DNA of 64,000 nucleotides from VRUE01 sp963695835 (GTDB lineage Bacteria > Actinomycetota > Thermoleophilia > Solirubrobacterales > 70-9), in NCBI GenBank assembly GCA_963695835.1, contig CAVOHR010000004.1:532500-596499 (forward strand), read 5' to 3'. A model generated the notes under the pieces. The model saw only the letters and a list, made by a program, of their open reading frames with translations. It searched no databases and had not been told where the DNA came from. This document shows positions 60,930 through 64,000 of this stretch, one piece after another. The first letter of the stretch is position 1. Every line of letters starts with the position of its first letter. The position numbers and the translations under genes are program-made.

Positions 60930-62200
60930 CCGGCGAAGCGCTCCTGGCCATCGAAGTAGATGTCCTCGCGAACCTCACGCAGGCGGCGGCGGGGGAACCA
61001 GAGGAGCTTGTCGAGGCGCTCTTCAGTGTCCTTATCCATCGCGGCGATCGCCCGCAGCGACTGCTCCGCGCGCTTGCGAACCTGCTCGGAGGCCTGCGAG
61101 GCGCCGATGATCTGGCGCATGTGCTCGGCCGCGCTCTCGGTGATGCGACGGCGCTGCAAAACGTATAGAAGGGGCTCCCAGGGCGAAATCCCGTAGGGGG
61201 AGTCGAACTGCTCGAGGCCCCGGAGGTGAAGCACCTTGCCAGACGGGCGTCCCTCGCCGGCAAGGCAGAAGTCAGCCGTGCCACGGACCTCCACATCCTC
61301 GGGCCGCAGGCAGCGCATGGTCGGATCAAGCCCGGAGAAGGCGATCTGCAGGTAGCCGTTGCCGGTGACATCGGCGTCGCGCAGTGCCTGGTTCATGAAC
61401 TGGCGAGTGCCGAGCAGTGCGGTGTGGCTCTGGGTCCAGCGCCGAATCTCCTCGGGGCCGCCGCGGAGGGCGAGCGGCTGGCCTCCGAGCATGGCGACGG
61501 TGCTGTCGACGGCCGCGCGGACGTCGTCCTCGGTGTCGTAGAGCTCGCGCAGCAGCGGGGCGCGGCGGTTCACATCCTCGCGCTCGGGAAGAGGATCGAT
61601 ACGAAAGCGCACCTCGAGTCGGTAGCCGAGGCCGGCGGCGCGCGTCTTCAAGGCATCGGCGGCGTGGGCGAGGCTGAAGCGAAGCGTGTCGGAGGAGGCC
61701 TGCGCGGAGGCGGCGTCGGCCGCAGCAGTCATCTGCGGCAGCTCGCCGATCCCGCGCCGCTCGGCGAGGATGTCGGCGAGCGGCTCCTGGCGGCCGACGA
61801 GATCGTTGAGAAAGGCGATCATGGTCTCGCGCTGGAGGTCGACCGGCTGGTTGACGATCGTCGCGTAGACGATCTCTGAGTCCTCCTCGATGTCGTCGAT
61901 GAACTCGCCCTCCTCGCTGACCCCGATGACGTTGAAGCCGAAGAGGTTGAAGGGCAGGGCCGGGGGCAGGGCGACGAGACAAAAGCAGACCCGCAGCGGG
62001 CGCGCCGAAGACGGGGCTGCCATCGAGACGAGGTCGGCGATCTCGCCGGCGGCCGTGGCGGCGCGTTCGACGTGGGCGTCTGTGGGCACGGCCTGGAAGC
62101 CGACCTGGCGGGGGTCGCCGGGCCTCGAGTTCTCGCTCGGGAGCCGCCGTCTCGGATCCTCGGGGTCGGGCCCCGTTGGGCTGGTCGCGTCCTCGGTCAA
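60926..62200 (-). CDS. unknown protein with portal-like segment (424 aa)
   Basis: A stretch 'QALRDADVTGNGYLQIAFSG' with 'MRCLRPEDVEV' and 'YGISPWEPLLYVLQRRRI' recalls phage portal proteins (GN-x-Y, RPEDV, YG-x-SP). Other portal features are not obvious, and no phage genes lie nearby. It may be a co-opted portal-like protein or an unrelated fold. Overlaps both neighbours by 4 bp. Confidence 0.7.
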   Translation of the reverse strand: MTEDATSPTGPDPEDPRRRLPSENSRPGDPRQVGFQAVPTDAHVERAATAAGEIADLVSMAAPSSARPLRVCFCLVALPPALPFNLFGFNVIGVSEEGEFIDDIEEDSEIVYATIVNQPVDLQRETMIAFLNDLVGRQEPLADILAERRGIGELPQMTAAADAASAQASSDTLRFSLAHAADALKTRAAGLGYRLEVRFRIDPLPEREDVNRRAPLLRELYDTEDDVRAAVDSTVAMLGGQPLALRGGPEEIRRWTQSHTALLGTRQFMNQALRDADVTGNGYLQIAFSGLDPTMRCLRPEDVEVRGTADFCLAGEGRPSGKVLHLRGLEQFDSPYGISPWEPLLYVLQRRRITESAAEHMRQIIGASQASEQVRKRAEQSLRAIAAMDKDTEERLDKLLWFPRRRLREVREDIYFDGQERFAG

Positions 62201-63036
62201 GGGCTAGGTCGATCCGCGGCGGCTTCCTCTCGGGCCTGTTTGATCGCAGAGGTAAACGCCTCTTGACACGCCTCGAGCTCGGGGGCGATGTCGAGGCCGA
62301 GGCTGTCGAAAACCTCGGCTACGGCGTCGGCCATCACGTAAAAGGCATGACCGACGATCTGGATCGAGGCGCCCGTCCGCTCGAAGGAAAAGGTGCCGAA
62401 ATGGTGCCCCTGGTGGAGCGGGTCGGCAGAGACGGCGAGATCCCACTCTTCCAGGGAGCGCCACTCACCGTGCAGCTCCGCCGAGAGCGGCGCGTAGTCG
62501 AGGTCGTAGAGGCGCTTCAGGCCCGACTGTTTGGCCATTTCCCGAATCGTCACTCCGGCGAAATTGGAGCCGAGGTCGACGGTCTGAAACTCCTCGAGGG
62601 TTTCACGGTTGACCCGCCCCTCTAGGTAGTCGAGGTAGCCCTCGAACTCTCCCTGCAGCTCCTCGGCCTCGACGAAGTCTTCGAGATGGAGCTTGTGGAG
62701 CTTCAGCCGGCCAGCTCCGAAGATCTTGAAGCGCTCGTAGAGCTCAGGGTCATCTTTCTCGATCAGCCAGGCGAGCAGGATGCGGGTGTCGACCATCGGC
62801 CGCAGGAAGTATTCGCCGACGGGGTAGTTCCAAAGCATCGGGTTGCCGGCGACATAGGACAGCAGCCTCAGCTCCCTCGATGCGAGGCCGAGCCGGACCT
62901 CGGCGGCGGTAGGCACTTCGAGGTCGATCTCTGCCTCGAACTGCTGCGCGTGAAGGGCCTCGGCCAGCGCATCGACAGCCCGATCGAAGGCGCGCGCGAG
63001 GCCGACAAGCCGTATCAGGCGTGGGCTCAGCTCCAA
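62197..63036 (-). CDS. DUF5677-like protein
   Basis: Helical 279-aa protein with 'YFLRPMVDTRILLAWLIEKD' and 'ELYERFKIFGAGRLKLHKLH', the pattern of DUF5677 proteins, then 'GTFSFERTGASIQIVGHAFY'. DUF5677 has no firm function; members occur in accessory and defence regions. It overlaps the first gene by 10 bp and the portal-like gene by 4 bp. Confidence 0.78.
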   Translation of the reverse strand: MELSPRLIRLVGLARAFDRAVDALAEALHAQQFEAEIDLEVPTAAEVRLGLASRELRLLSYVAGNPMLWNYPVGEYFLRPMVDTRILLAWLIEKDDPELYERFKIFGAGRLKLHKLHLEDFVEAEELQGEFEGYLDYLEGRVNRETLEEFQTVDLGSNFAGVTIREMAKQSGLKRLYDLDYAPLSAELHGEWRSLEEWDLAVSADPLHQGHHFGTFSFERTGASIQIVGHAFYVMADAVAEVFDSLGLDIAPELEACQEAFTSAIKQAREEAAADRPSP

Positions 63037-63806
63037 TTTCGCCCGCCTTCAACCGGATGCGAGCGGGCGAGTTCGGCGCAGCGGCGCCAGAACACCCGGC
63101 ACCAACGATCCCTGGTCGTGGCGAAGCGCTCTTCGTCGGCGTTCATCGCCTGCATGTCGTAGGTCATACGGGAGAACTGCTCGACCCGCGCCCGGTCTTC
63201 CGGGCCGAGATGGGGGTATTGCCCCAGGAGGGGGATCACCTCCAGGTTTCGGGTGAGCGCCAGCTTGCCGTTTTTCATTGCACGGCCCAGCGCCACCATC
63301 CGCACCAAGCAGGAATGTTTTCCGCGGCTGTATTCGAGTTCCGCCATCCTCGTCCGCAAATAGGCAAGACCGGCGGAGGCGTCCTGCTCAGTCTCTGCGG
63401 CCCAGTCCTCAAAGAGCCAGGCGCCGGGACAGTCCTCAAAGAAGCTCAGCGCCTGGCCAAGGTTGGGAACCAGCGCCTCTGGCGCAGCCTCGCGAAGGAC
63501 GCGGCGCGCCGCCGGGCGGGCCGCCTCGGGGATCAGAGTGAAGGCTGAAAGGCGGCCGTCCATCCAAAAGTCCTCGCCGCCGGGGACGAAGTCGTCGAGG
63601 GAATCGAGGGCGCGGTGAGAGGCCTGCCAATCCCCGGCGTGAGTGTCGACCATTGCCGAGAGCCAGAGCATGTCGGGAACGCGACACTTGCGCCAATCCG
63701 GATAGGCACGCAGGTTCGGCACCTGCATCAGCGGCGGGGTGAGGATCCTACGGTACCGCTGGTGCTGTGCCAGCGAGGAGTGGCGACGCTGGGCCGGTGA
63801 GGACAT
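63027..63806 (-). CDS. unknown protein, first gene of the four-gene operon (259 aa)
   Basis: 'DWRKCRVPDMLWLSAMVDTH' near the N-terminus, then 'ALSFFEDCPGAWLFEDWAAE' and 'CLVRMVALGRAMKNGKLALT'. Helical, Trp-rich, no recognised family. Starts at the ATG at 63806 with the predicted junction E immediately upstream, so the operon promoter lies within ~110 bp of that junction. Confidence 0.72.
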   Translation of the reverse strand: MSSPAQRRHSSLAQHQRYRRILTPPLMQVPNLRAYPDWRKCRVPDMLWLSAMVDTHAGDWQASHRALDSLDDFVPGGEDFWMDGRLSAFTLIPEAARPAARRVLREAAPEALVPNLGQALSFFEDCPGAWLFEDWAAETEQDASAGLAYLRTRMAELEYSRGKHSCLVRMVALGRAMKNGKLALTRNLEVIPLLGQYPHLGPEDRARVEQFSRMTYDMQAMNADEERFATTRDRWCRVFWRRCAELARSHPVEGGRNWS

Positions 63807-63917
63807 ATCGGCCCCTATATTGGGCGATCTACAGGACCGGAGGGGGCGTCCATTGCATCTCTGGCCCAGCGCCGGCAGCTAAGTCCTGCGTAATCCCCGA
63901 GGCCGCTTTCCGCAAAA

Positions 63918-64000
63918 TTGGTACCCGTTTGGTACCCGCGCACCTGCTTCGAAGACCACTCGGCCCATAGAAAAGGCCCCATTTCCGGGGCCTTTTCCTA
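63918..64000 (-). repeat. left half of junction E (tRNA part predicted outside the window)
   Basis: Two TTGGTACCCG, 11 bp apart (63918, 63929), then a strong bidirectional terminator (63971-63996, AAAAGGCCCC/GGGGCCTTTT). At junctions B, C and D the same order is followed 4-9 bp later by the tRNA 3' end, which would fall just past 64000. Confidence 0.65.

Overview
The window is GC-rich, densely coded bacterial DNA. It is most consistent with an actinobacterium of the Thermoleophilia/Solirubrobacterales type. The pointers are GTG starts and likely leaderless starts, a collagen-like surface protein that opens with an 'ALFVALGGTGYAA' signal segment, a 7-Fe ferredoxin, a large secreted multi-domain protein, and many small toxin-antitoxin pairs. 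There is no rRNA, complete tRNA, intact insertion sequence, integrase gene or CRISPR array. The taxon is an inference; no marker gene is present.

Region 1 (1-9.4 kb) is housekeeping and metal or redox physiology: a TPR protein, a NarL-type two-component pair, a radical-SAM protein of the AhbC/NirJ (siroheme-derived heme) family, a copper module (copA-copZ-csoR with a textbook CsoR operator), a CDF cation transporter, and a four-cysteine HTH regulator that appears to share a 23-bp operator with a neighbouring ferredoxin. Region 2 (9.5-22.6 kb) is a potassium island: a ParE/RelE-type toxin-antitoxin pair, Usp, a split KdpD, kdpF-A-C-B (unusual A-C-B order), kdpE, a DUF4118-type histidine kinase and kup. 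A 68/69-bp hairpin-forming direct repeat lies near both edges.

Region 3 (22.8-30.3 kb) starts the accessory zone: a membrane-anchored caspase-like protease divergent from a two-gene unit that includes a four-helix membrane protein, then a run of toxin-antitoxin systems (PIN/VapC types, Phd, DUF433). Region 4 (28.6-64.0 kb) is divided by recurring junctions. Each complete junction has a pair of short direct repeats 11-12 bp apart, a strong hairpin terminator, and the 3' half of a tRNA gene on the minus strand (CAU anticodon loop, T arm and acceptor). Several are followed by a conserved block that would encode the last ~30 residues of an integrase. Junctions are at about 28.7, 30.5, 32.7 and 39.1 kb, with a predicted one starting at the right edge (63.9 kb+). 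A tRNA-Trp version lies at 58.3 kb. No integrase gene remains, so this looks like a stack of integrative elements or cassettes at tRNA sites.

The cargo is mostly conflict-related: toxin-antitoxin pairs, a P-loop ATPase, a DUF6119/TIGR04141 gene split by an in-frame stop, a membrane-anchored STAND-like NTPase with TPR/Sel1 repeats (39.4-42.1 kb), ssb, a DUF433/DUF5615 pair, a tightly packed operon HNH nuclease - DNA methyltransferase - ParB-like - SNF2 helicase - DUF3883 (56.4-49.3 kb) divergent from an Mrr-type nuclease, and a four-gene overlapping operon of unknown proteins (63.8-58.5 kb) with one DUF5677 member, one faintly portal-like protein and one large membrane protein. Dead fragments (NUDIX, DUF4143-type ATPase, two XRE regulators, GNAT, PIN) mark high turnover. 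The two tight operons and the junction array are the best candidates for something undescribed.
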